A DNA stretch of 27,818 bases from positions 1 to 27,818 of IMG/VR virus record IMGVR_UViG_3300028196_000065; one strand, 5' to 3'. Below the pieces are notes generated by a model that made no database searches, was not told where the DNA came from, and saw nothing but the letters and a program-made list of their open reading frames with translations. This DNA comes from a virus. Each line of letters begins with the position of its first letter. Position 1 is the first letter of the stretch. Position numbers and translations under genes: made by a program. Shown here one piece after another: positions 18,036-24,569 of the stretch.

Positions 18036-19213
18036 TGCCTTTACCTAATAGAGGAACAATAACATTAGAAGATATAGATTCGGAGTTTGGTAATGGAACA
18101 TCTCTATTTCAAAATTACAGTGGTAATTTAACTTCTACACAACACGACGATCATCCAAACATTCCAGCATCTGGAGAAATAGCTCTTCAGGATTTTTATA
18201 CAATAAAAGCCCCAATTTCTGGGCCTGGATTGTTTAATACAAATCATAATATGGTTCATTCAGTACCCGGTACAGCCGGATCATTTACAGATGCAAGCGG
18301 AGCCAGTCAGACGATAAACAATTATACTGGTTGGGAGGTATATTTAGGTAGATTTGTCTCAGGAACTAGTACTATTCCTGGAATAAACTTTCCCATACCA
18401 AGTGATCCTACTCCTAATCCTATGGGTTCTTATAGTGCGTCTGGCGGTGATACAAATGTTCCGTCAGTTGCTGGTAATTATTCAGTCTCATTCGCAACTC
18501 CAGATACAATTATCTCCGGATATGTTCAATATGGCAACGCAATCTATTCTGGGAAAAATGCTATGAAATTAGAACTTGCGAGTGTAGAAACGCAGACGGG
18601 TTTTGATATTGTACGTGGTCCAGTCTTAGTATCCAAAGATAGGAGACAGATTACTGCTGGAGAAAAAGTTAGATTTGTATATAGGGCTGTTGCTGGAAAC
18701 GATGCTTATGATGTTTTAGGAATTATTATGGATGATACCGGATCATCTTTGGTACATCAATTTGTATTAGATGCGACTCAAAGTTCTAGTGGAGGTGCAA
18801 CTAATTGGATAGAAGTTACAACCACAGTTACAACTTCGGGTAGTTATTATTTTGTTTTTATAAATGGAACATTTGATTATTCAGGAGGAAGAGCGGCAGG
18901 TGCATCATTGTATGTAACTGATGTAGAAGTATTGGCGGGTGGTAGCCTCACAGAAAATGGCGGCTTTAGTAATGTTGGTAATAATCCTAACTGGACATCA
19001 AATACAACAACTTCTGCAGTAACATTCACCACAAGCGGAAATGGAATAAATGCTGTATTAAATATACAAACTATTGGTACTCAAGCTATTGTTAGAGTTA
19101 TTAATGGTGGCTCAGGATTTGCAGTAGGCGATAGTATAACTGTTGGTGGTCAACAGTTGGGTGGTAATGCTAGTGGAGATGATTTAACTTTTAATGTTGC
19201 TGCATTAGCATAA
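18035..19213 (+). CDS. Adhesin-like structural protein with phage N-terminal attachment motif
   Basis: This is a 392-residue protein. The N-terminus PNRGTITLEDIDSEFGNG and then SGEIALQDFY is a motif I recognise from many phage tail and adhesin proteins (general form: I-x-x-x-D-I-x-x-E-F-G-G, then L-x-D-F-Y), where it is presumed to anchor the protein to the virion. Residues about 150-310 are beta-rich, with VKLELASVE-like and FVYRAVAGNDAYD strands suggesting a jelly-roll carbohydrate-binding domain, but I cannot name the family. The C-terminus VINGGSGFAVGDSITVGG resembles repeats of the 451-residue protein at 5497. The start overlaps the stop of the S74 fibre (TAATG), so it may be a fibre tip or accessory adhesin. 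That role is inferred. Confidence 0.65.
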   Translation: MPLPNRGTITLEDIDSEFGNGTSLFQNYSGNLTSTQHDDHPNIPASGEIALQDFYTIKAPISGPGLFNTNHNMVHSVPGTAGSFTDASGASQTINNYTGWEVYLGRFVSGTSTIPGINFPIPSDPTPNPMGSYSASGGDTNVPSVAGNYSVSFATPDTIISGYVQYGNAIYSGKNAMKLELASVETQTGFDIVRGPVLVSKDRRQITAGEKVRFVYRAVAGNDAYDVLGIIMDDTGSSLVHQFVLDATQSSSGGATNWIEVTTTVTTSGSYYFVFINGTFDYSGGRAAGASLYVTDVEVLAGGSLTENGGFSNVGNNPNWTSNTTTSAVTFTTSGNGINAVLNIQTIGTQAIVRVINGGSGFAVGDSITVGGQQLGGNASGDDLTFNVAALA

Positions 19214-19233
19214 TATTTGTAAATTCTATTTTG

Positions 19234-19241
19234 TATAAATA
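19234..19241 (+). promoter_or_regulatory. T4-type late promoter upstream of the prohead genes
   Basis: This is an exact TATAAATA in the 52-base gap before the gp67-like gene, 24 bases from its start, followed by the ribosome binding site AAGGAG at 19252-19257. It would drive the gp67-like to gp23 head assembly operon, which ends at the terminators near 22891-22947. Confidence 0.82.
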
Positions 19242-19265
19242 ATACTATTACAAGGAGATATTGAT

Positions 19266-19550
19266 ATGGAAGATGAAGATTTTGAAATAGATTATGAAGT
19301 ATCCGATGATGAAGATGAACTAGAAGAATATGAGTTTGGTTCTGAGGATGATGAATATGAGTATACCGATGATGATTTTGAAGAACCTCAACCTATGTTA
19401 GATTTTGTTAATTCAGTACATAATGATGAACTTAGAGATGCTGGAAATTCTTTTCACTCTATGCTAGGTGATAAGATTAAAGATGCTATAGAGGCTGAAA
19501 GAATTAATATAGGAACTCAAATGTTTGGTTCTGAAATGGCAGAAGAATAA
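19266..19550 (+). CDS. 67: Prohead core protein, gp67-like, with N-terminal acidic tract
   Basis: This 94-residue protein has roughly half Asp and Glu in its first 45 residues. The second half, from about residue 55, is an amphipathic helix (AGNSFHSMLGDKIKDAIEAE, then RINIGTQMFG). It resembles the helical part of T4 gp67 (80 residues), which has the form ARKLFAEAMAARTIDLIKEE. T4 gp67 is an internal core protein cut up by the protease during head maturation. From memory, T4 carries its acidic stretch at the C-terminal end, so the order looks reversed here. Position between the portal/fibre genes and gp21 supports the call. AAGGAG lies 8 bases before the ATG. Confidence 0.65.
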   Translation: MEDEDFEIDYEVSDDEDELEEYEFGSEDDEYEYTDDDFEEPQPMLDFVNSVHNDELRDAGNSFHSMLGDKIKDAIEAERINIGTQMFGSEMAEE

Positions 19551-19564
19551 AATAGAGAATTTAA

Positions 19565-19765
19565 ATGAAAACTTTTAAAGATTTAATAAAAAATTTAGTC
19601 GTAGAAAAAAATGTTATGGTCGGCAAAAGCAAAATTGTTGTAACTAAATCTGGTAACAGATTTAAAGCTTCTATTGATGGAGAACATTTGGACGATTATG
19701 AATCTGAAAAAGAAGCAATTACTATGGCAAAAGAATTTATTAAACAGTTTAAGAATAAGGGATAA
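19565..19765 (+). CDS. Small protein in the gp68 position (possible prohead core protein)
   Basis: This 66-residue basic protein lies between the gp67-like gene and gp21, where T4 and marine relatives place gp68. It is much shorter than T4 gp68 (141), and I do not see convincing sequence similarity. It has a basic start KTFKDLIKNLVVEKN, a small beta hairpin with GKSKIVVTKSGNRFKASIDG, and a final helix AITMAKEFIKQFKNKG. The ribosome binding site is weak. A core role is inferred from position only. It could equally be a nucleic acid-binding or unknown accessory protein. Confidence 0.45.
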   Translation: MKTFKDLIKNLVVEKNVMVGKSKIVVTKSGNRFKASIDGEHLDDYESEKEAITMAKEFIKQFKNKG

Positions 19766-19768
19766 GAC

Positions 19769-20419
19769 ATGAAACTAATCGCAGAATATTGTGATCATGA
19801 TATACATCTAGTCACCGAAGCAAAGGCAAATGGCGAAAAGTCTTATCAGATCGAAGGTGTATTTGCACAAGCCGATCAACCAAATAGAAATGGCAGAATT
19901 TATAGAATGGAAGTAATGAAGCCTGCCGTTGAAAAATATATATCAGAACAAGTTAATACTGGTCGTGCTGTAGGTGAGTTAAATCATCCAGAAGGACCCA
20001 CTGTTAATTTGGATAAGGTATCCCATCGTATTACGGAAATGAAATTTGATGAAAGTAATGTGATGGGTAAAGCACTTATATTAGATACTCCTATGGGTAA
20101 AGTTGTAAAAGGCTTACTTGATGGTGGTGTTCAACTAGGTGTTTCGACTCGTGGTATGGGAAGTCTTGTAAAACAGAATGGAATAATGGAGGTTGGGAAT
20201 GATTTTCAACTCAACACCGTTGACATTGTTCAAGATCCATCAGCGCCTGGAGCTTTTGTTAATGGAATAATGGAAGGCGTAGAATGGGTATGGAATAATG
20301 GCTTGATTGAATCACAAGACATTGAAAAAATAGAGACTGAAATTAAGAAAACATCTTCACGCTCACTTGTGGAAGCACAAGTTCGTGGGTTTCAAAATTT
20401 CCTCTCGTTGCTTAAATAA
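19769..20419 (+). CDS. 21: Prohead core protease gp21
   Basis: This 216-residue protein matches T4 gp21 (212), the serine protease that degrades the scaffold and trims the capsid proteins before DNA packaging. Catalytic features fit this family: His73 in GELNHPEG, Ser126 in LGVSTRGMG, and Asp152 in VDIVQDPSAPGAFV. The early segment EGVFAQADQPNRNGRIY is also characteristic. It cuts after (L/I)-x-E motifs, which are present in gp22 and gp23 here. It starts 3 bases after the 66-residue gene. Confidence 0.95.
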   Translation: MKLIAEYCDHDIHLVTEAKANGEKSYQIEGVFAQADQPNRNGRIYRMEVMKPAVEKYISEQVNTGRAVGELNHPEGPTVNLDKVSHRITEMKFDESNVMGKALILDTPMGKVVKGLLDGGVQLGVSTRGMGSLVKQNGIMEVGNDFQLNTVDIVQDPSAPGAFVNGIMEGVEWVWNNGLIESQDIEKIETEIKKTSSRSLVEAQVRGFQNFLSLLK

Positions 20420-20434
20420 GAAAAGGAGTCAAGT

Positions 20435-21526
20435 ATGACTGATGAAAACCAGGAACTTGAGATCCATGATGACAACGAAATTGTGGAATCTCACGAAGAT
20501 CAGCTACACGAAAGAAGCGAACCTATGGGCGATAAACCATCGACCATGACTACGCCTCCAAGTGAAGATGATTCGGTCGCGTCTGTAAAAGCCGCTGCCG
20601 GAAAAACTAAAAAAGCATCTCCGCCTAAAACTAAAGCGGGAATGAAAGCTGCTATGGCAGCAAAAGCAGAAGGAATGACGAAAATTCAACTACAATCATT
20701 GTACGCAAGTGTAATGGAAGAAGAAGTTGAATTGGATGATGAGGAAGCTATTGTGGAAGATACCACAAAAGACGAATTGGAAGTCATGATTTCTGAAGAT
20801 GAGTCTCTAAGTGAAGATTTTAAAGCAAAAGCAAGCGTACTTTTTGAAGCTGCAATTAACAATCGTGTTGCAACTAAAGTTTCAGAATTAGACGAAGAAT
20901 TTGCTGCAAAAATCGAGAGTCTTGAGGAGCAGTTTGCTACCGAGACAGAAGAATCGATTGAAGAAGCCAAAGTTGATTTGGTAGACAAAATGGATTCTTA
21001 TCTCAACTATGTAGTCGAAAATTGGATGGAAGAGAATAGACTTGCTGTTGAGCAAGGTATTCGTACTGAAATTGCAGAAGGTTTCATGAGCAAGTTGAAA
21101 GACCTGTTTACTGAGTCTTATATTGAAGTACCAGAATCCAAAGTTGATCTAGTTGACCAACTTGCTGAAGAAGTCCAAGACCTAGAAGGACTTTTGAATG
21201 CAGAAACCGCCAATAATGTTGCAATGAATGAAAAAGTAAATAACCTTAAGCGTAGTATGATTATTACAGAAGCGTCTAAGGATCTTGCTGAAACACAAGC
21301 TGCAAAATTACTAAAACTGGCTGAAGGTGTAGATTTTGAGAACGAAGAAACATTTGCGTTCAAAATCGAAACCATTAAAGAGTCGTATTTTTCAGCAAAA
21401 AGTGACGCGGAAACGCCAGCAGCAATTGTTGAAGAAACGCTTACCGAAGAAACTCAAGAGGATACTGATCAAGTAGAAGTTTCTTCTAGTATGGCACAAT
21501 ATATTGCTGCCCTAAAAGCTAACTAA
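20435..21526 (+). CDS. 22: Prohead scaffold protein gp22
   Basis: This 363-residue protein (T4 gp22 is 269) is the major internal scaffold on which gp23 assembles. It is almost entirely helical and highly charged. Residues 1-50 are acidic. At about 55-80 is a Lys/Ala-rich stretch with KTKAGMKAAMAAKAEG. From 130 on there are long coiled-coil-like helices, for example ELDEEFAAKIESLEEQF and ENWMEENRLAVEQGIRTEI. The C-terminus ends SSSMAQYIAALKAN, a short helix typical of scaffold contact with the capsid protein. AAGGAG at 20423-20428 sets the start. It is longer than in T4, mostly through the extra N-terminal region. Confidence 0.9.
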   Translation: MTDENQELEIHDDNEIVESHEDQLHERSEPMGDKPSTMTTPPSEDDSVASVKAAAGKTKKASPPKTKAGMKAAMAAKAEGMTKIQLQSLYASVMEEEVELDDEEAIVEDTTKDELEVMISEDESLSEDFKAKASVLFEAAINNRVATKVSELDEEFAAKIESLEEQFATETEESIEEAKVDLVDKMDSYLNYVVENWMEENRLAVEQGIRTEIAEGFMSKLKDLFTESYIEVPESKVDLVDQLAEEVQDLEGLLNAETANNVAMNEKVNNLKRSMIITEASKDLAETQAAKLLKLAEGVDFENEETFAFKIETIKESYFSAKSDAETPAAIVEETLTEETQEDTDQVEVSSSMAQYIAALKAN

Positions 21527-21540
21527 GGAGTATTAAAGTT

Positions 21541-22884
21541 ATGCAATACAATCAACTCGTAGAAAAGTGGGCACCGGTTCTGAATGAAGAATCTGCCGGA
21601 AATATCCACGACAAGCACCGCAAAGCAGTTACCGCTGTTGTGCTTGAAAACCAAGAAAAAGCTCTCATGGAGCAACGCGCACAAATGACCGGTTTCGGTG
21701 AATTGAGCGAAGCCGCACCAACTAACTCAACAGGTGCAAACGTACAAAATTGGGATCCAATTCTGATTTCACTTGTTCGTCGCTCCATGCCAAATATGAT
21801 GGCATATGACGTATGTGGTGTTCAGCCAATGACTGGTCCAACTGGACTGATCTTTGCAATGAAATCCACATATCGTACCACATCCAAAGGTCAAACTGAT
21901 GGCGGAGAAGCCCTGTTCAATGAAGCAGGTCATGCATTCTCAGGTGATTCCACCGGTATTCATAGCACTGATGGTTCTGGTTTCAACGGCGTTACTAATG
22001 CAGGCGCAGCTGGTCTAGATGATGATCGTAATGATCCTCTGACTGGTACTGGTATGTCTCTAGCAGCTGGTGAAGCACTGGGTACATCTGGTTCGCCTGC
22101 GTTTAATGAAATGGGTTTTACCATTGATAAAGCGCAAGTAACAGCGAAAACACGCGCATTGAAAGCGGAATATTCGCTTGAACTCGCACAGGATTTGAAA
22201 GCAATTCACGGTCTGGACGCTGAAAGCGAACTGGCTAACATTCTTTCAACTGAAATTCTTGCAGAGATTAACCGCGAAGTTATCCGTTCGATCAACAGCC
22301 AAGCTAAAACTGGTGCTTCTACAGGAAACACTGCACTGAATGGTGCATTTAACCTGAACACAGATGCAGACGGTCGTTGGAGCGTTGAGAAGTTTAAAGG
22401 TCTCATGGTTCAAATCGAGCGTGAAGCAAACACAATTGCAAAAGAAACTCGTAGAGGTCGTGGTAACTTTATCATTACATCTTCGGACGTTGCTTCTGCA
22501 TTGTCTGCAACTGGTATGCTTGATTATGCACCAGCGTTGAAAGACAACCTGAATGTAGATGATACTGGCAATACATTTGCTGGTGTTCTTAATGGTCGCA
22601 CAAAAGTATATATTGATCCATATGCTGTTGTAGACTATATCACCGTAGGTTATAAAGGCACCAACGCATATGACGCTGGTATCTTCTATTGTCCATACGT
22701 ACCTCTCACAATGGTTCGCGCCGTTGCTGAGGATAGCTTCCAGCCGAAAATTGGTTTCAAAACTCGTTACGGCATGGTATCGAACCCATTTGTTGGTGCA
22801 ACCGCATCTGATGGACTCGCAACAGCTAGAACTAACCAATACTACAGAATTTTCCGTGTAGACGATCTTCTGGTAAGTTCATAA
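21541..22884 (+). CDS. 23: Major capsid protein gp23
   Basis: This 447-residue protein is the HK97-fold capsomer subunit (T4 gp23 is 521). Landmarks are LVRRSMPNMMAYDVCGVQPM and TGPTGLIFAMKSTYRT near 78-110, the TKARALKAEYS-like segment near 200 (here TAKTRALKAEYSLEL), TRRGRGNFIITSSDVASAL near 300, and YCPYVPLTM near 385. A probable gp21 cleavage site is Leu55-Ser56-Glu57 before Ala58, giving a mature protein of about 390 residues. TAAGGAG lies 10 bases upstream. Codon use differs sharply from the neighbours: 17 of 20 Arg codons are CGT or CGC, and Leu uses CTG often. This is expected for the most abundant virion protein. Confidence 0.98.
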   Translation: MQYNQLVEKWAPVLNEESAGNIHDKHRKAVTAVVLENQEKALMEQRAQMTGFGELSEAAPTNSTGANVQNWDPILISLVRRSMPNMMAYDVCGVQPMTGPTGLIFAMKSTYRTTSKGQTDGGEALFNEAGHAFSGDSTGIHSTDGSGFNGVTNAGAAGLDDDRNDPLTGTGMSLAAGEALGTSGSPAFNEMGFTIDKAQVTAKTRALKAEYSLELAQDLKAIHGLDAESELANILSTEILAEINREVIRSINSQAKTGASTGNTALNGAFNLNTDADGRWSVEKFKGLMVQIEREANTIAKETRRGRGNFIITSSDVASALSATGMLDYAPALKDNLNVDDTGNTFAGVLNGRTKVYIDPYAVVDYITVGYKGTNAYDAGIFYCPYVPLTMVRAVAEDSFQPKIGFKTRYGMVSNPFVGATASDGLATARTNQYYRIFRVDDLLVSS

Positions 22885-22890
22885 TAAAAA

Positions 22891-22910
22891 AGAGAGGCTT
22901 TAACCTCTCT
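22891..22910. terminator. Hairpin terminator, best oriented for the minus-strand genes
   Basis: The arms are AGAGAGG and CCTCTCT with a 6-base loop. Read on the minus strand, the hairpin is followed at once by a run of six T residues, a classic intrinsic terminator for the 119/152/69-residue cassette. Read on the plus strand, it is followed by CAAAGAAAAA and would be weak. Confidence 0.8.
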
Positions 22911-22925
22911 CAAAGAAAAACTGTT

Positions 22926-22947
22926 AAGGGCGCTTTCGGGCGCCCTT
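22926..22947. terminator. GC-rich hairpin terminator after gp23
   Basis: The arms are AAGGGCGC and GCGCCCTT with loop TTTCGG, followed on the plus strand by TATTC after three T residues. It ends the gp67-gp23 head operon. On the minus strand it is followed by AACAGTTTTTC, so it may also stop leftward transcription just after the stop codon region of the 69-residue gene. Confidence 0.85.
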
Positions 22948-22950
22948 TAT

Positions 22951-23160
22951 TCAATCTAAGTTACAATTCCATTGTTCATTCACATAGAACGCTTCTAGTG
23001 TATTATCTTTACCGAATGGCGAGATAATTTTACATACTGGAGGATTAGTATCATCTTCCCGTACATCATATCGCATACTCATAGAACCTTCTACAATTTG
23101 ACAATCGTGGTGTGATGGCTTAACCATTGATCCAGTAAATCTAACTGTTACGACTTGCAT
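22951..23160 (-). CDS. Unknown 69-residue protein, last gene of the minus-strand cassette
   Basis: I do not recognise this protein. It is small, begins MQVVTVRFTGSMVKPSHHDC and looks beta-rich (RYDVREDD, CKIISPFGKDNTLEAFYVNE). It has three Cys, and two His near residue 17. The start is well supported: on the minus strand a perfect AGGAGG (plus-strand CCTCCT at 23167-23172) lies 6 bases before the ATG. The start overlaps the end of the 152-residue gene by 20 bases. The stop lies just before the convergent terminators. It may encode a small host-directed or regulatory protein, but only its position and promoter type suggest this. Confidence 0.75.
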   Translation of the reverse strand: MQVVTVRFTGSMVKPSHHDCQIVEGSMSMRYDVREDDTNPPVCKIISPFGKDNTLEAFYVNEQWNCNLD

Positions 23161-23599
23161 TATATACCTCCTGTTTTATTTCAATAATTTCTTTCATTTT
23201 TTCTTCCACTATGGATAATGTATCCGTCGATTTATCCCCAAAGCTGTAATCAACCAGTTCAAACGGATAGTCTATGTTGGTTTCAATATGTGGACGATCT
23301 CCCCGCAACTCTGCGATTTTTCTAAAGCTTGCGGGTATACCCAATTCTATTTCATCAGGCAAGAACCTCGGCCCAGGCACACTTTTCCATAACATAAAAT
23401 TTGTCCAATAATCTGGTTGGCACTGACGGCAGCAATCATTCCAACCCTCGACTATCCACCTATTGTACTTCTGACATTCAATTACGTGCAACCCATATTT
23501 ATGACAAAAGTTTTTAAACCATAAAAATGCACTTTCATCATTTGAAAAGACTCTGTTGTATTCTTTGTCAACAGTCTCAGTCTTTATCTCTTTCCACAT
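23141..23599 (-). CDS. Unknown 152-residue Cys-containing protein
   Basis: I do not recognise this protein. The start is placed at the ATG at 23599, which shares an A with the stop of the upstream gene (TAATG coupling). A longer open frame reaches 23650 but lies inside that gene. The N-terminal half is aromatic and Cys-rich: FLWFKNFCHKYGLHVIEC, then WNDCCRQCQPDYW at about 71-83. This arrangement could bind a metal ion or form a redox site, but no known zinc motif is clear. The middle has VPGPRFLPDEIELGIPASF. The C-terminus is a charged helix rich in Glu and Lys. It is the second of three genes on the minus strand. Confidence 0.75.
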   Translation of the reverse strand: MWKEIKTETVDKEYNRVFSNDESAFLWFKNFCHKYGLHVIECQKYNRWIVEGWNDCCRQCQPDYWTNFMLWKSVPGPRFLPDEIELGIPASFRKIAELRGDRPHIETNIDYPFELVDYSFGDKSTDTLSIVEEKMKEIIEIKQEVYNASRNS

Positions 23600-23958
23600 T
23601 AAGCAACTCCTCTTTTCATTTTCCAATTTTGGATTGTTTTGTTGTACCATTCTTCATTCTTATTACGCAGAATATCAAGAGGTGCGTGGCTTACTTCTAA
23701 ACCTTCTTCATTTCTTGCATCAACATATTCTTCAACAGTAAAAGACTTTACCAGTTCTGCAACAAATTTTGCTTTTGTGAATGGACCACCATACTTAAAT
23801 CGGGCTATAAAAAGGTCTTTGCCTTTGCCGACACGTGATGGATGAACATTTACGCCATTTTTTGAAACTGCTGGCCAAACTGGACGATCTGTATAATCTC
23901 CAGTGTAGTGAAGGTATCCACCGTAGTATGTGAAGTCTTTTTTGTTGAACTTAGTCAT
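23599..23958 (-). CDS. Conserved marine-phage hypothetical protein, 119 residues
   Basis: The function is unknown. The sequence style is familiar from hypothetical proteins of marine phages: KFNKKDFTYYGGYLHYTG, then LFIARFKYGGPFTKAKF, then FVAELVKSFTVEEYVDAR, then APLDILRNKNEEWYNKTI. It is basic and aromatic at the start and helical in the second half. The ribosome binding site on the minus strand is GAAAGGG about 7 bases before the ATG. It is the first gene of the cassette, about 35 bases downstream of a TTGACA/extended -10 promoter. No catalytic or membrane features are seen. Confidence 0.8.
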   Translation of the reverse strand: MTKFNKKDFTYYGGYLHYTGDYTDRPVWPAVSKNGVNVHPSRVGKGKDLFIARFKYGGPFTKAKFVAELVKSFTVEEYVDARNEEGLEVSHAPLDILRNKNEEWYNKTIQNWKMKRGVA

Positions 23959-23994
23959 TTGTGAACCCTTTCAAGTGATTCTTTCTATACTAAT

Positions 23995-24023
23995 AAACTA
24001 GCATAAAAAAGAGGTATTGTCAA
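23995..24023 (-). promoter_or_regulatory. Sigma70-type promoter of the minus-strand cassette (extended -10)
   Basis: On the minus strand TTGACA (24023-24018) is followed after 17 bases by TAGTTT (24000-23995), which is preceded by TGC, an extended -10 signature. The -10 hexamer itself matches only three of six consensus positions. The -35 box lies one base from the late promoter TATAAATA of the opposite strand. This fits early transcription by host polymerase. Confidence 0.6.
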
Positions 24024-24024
24024 G

Positions 24025-24032
24025 TATAAATA
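24025..24032 (+). promoter_or_regulatory. T4-type late promoter upstream of the gp3-like gene
   Basis: This is an exact TATAAATA, ending 20 bases before the ATG at 24053, with ribosome binding site AAGGGG between. It points away from the minus-strand sigma70-type promoter, whose -35 box it nearly touches. Confidence 0.8.
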
Positions 24033-24052
24033 TAGATATAAAGGGGAATTAT

Positions 24053-24550
24053 ATGGCAAATTTAACACAAACATCAAATTTTTTACAGCCGACAAACTTT
24101 AAGGTCGTTATAGATCATACAAAGTTTGGCAATCTAGAATTTTTTGCACAAAGAGTTATACACCCAGGTGTTTCTGTTCAAGCACCTCTTGTACCATATA
24201 AAAGAATTGCTTCTATATCAGTTCCTGGAGATACTCTCGCATTTGAAGATTTGTCTATGGATGTTTTAGTAGATGAACAAATGAACACTTATATTGAGGT
24301 ATTTAATCTAATCAATAGTATGGTTCAAACTACACAACAAGATGCATTAAGAAAAGATGCTACTAATGATCAAACCATGGATATCACACTGACGATAACT
24401 AGTAGTGCTAATAATGTAGTCAAACAAATTAGATATATAGATTGTGTAGCTACAAACATAGGAACAATACTTTTAGAAGCTACTTCAGAAACATCACCTG
24501 TAATCACATTTCCAGTGACTTTTAAAATTGGATATTATGAAATAAGATAA
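24053..24550 (+). CDS. 3: Tail tube-fold protein, probably tail completion protein gp3
   Basis: This 165-residue protein is close in length to T4 gp3 (176). Its pattern is that of the tail tube fold shared by gp19, gp54 and gp3: NFLQPTNFKVVIDH, then FFAQRVIHPGVSV with the Pro-Gly turn, then SVPGDTLAFEDLSMDVLVDE, and a final beta strand FPVTFKIGYYEI. Marine T4-like phages usually place gp3 between gp23 and uvsY, as here. gp3 ends the tail tube at its head-side end. A gp19 paralogue or gp54 (tube initiator) is possible but less fitting by position. The ATG at 24053 is preferred over an upstream in-frame TTG at 24017 that overlaps the promoter. Confidence 0.62.
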   Translation: MANLTQTSNFLQPTNFKVVIDHTKFGNLEFFAQRVIHPGVSVQAPLVPYKRIASISVPGDTLAFEDLSMDVLVDEQMNTYIEVFNLINSMVQTTQQDALRKDATNDQTMDITLTITSSANNVVKQIRYIDCVATNIGTILLEATSETSPVITFPVTFKIGYYEIR

Positions 24551-24569
24551 TTATATTATGGAGAGTTAA

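Noticed and set aside
22246-22839. 197-residue open frame on the minus strand inside gp23
   Set aside because: It lies fully within a highly conserved capsid gene, has no ribosome binding site, and its composition (many Cys and Ser) is that of an antisense shadow.
23600-23650. Longer N-terminus for the 152-residue minus-strand gene
   Set aside because: It would lie inside the upstream gene. The TAATG junction at 23599 is the pattern used throughout this genome.
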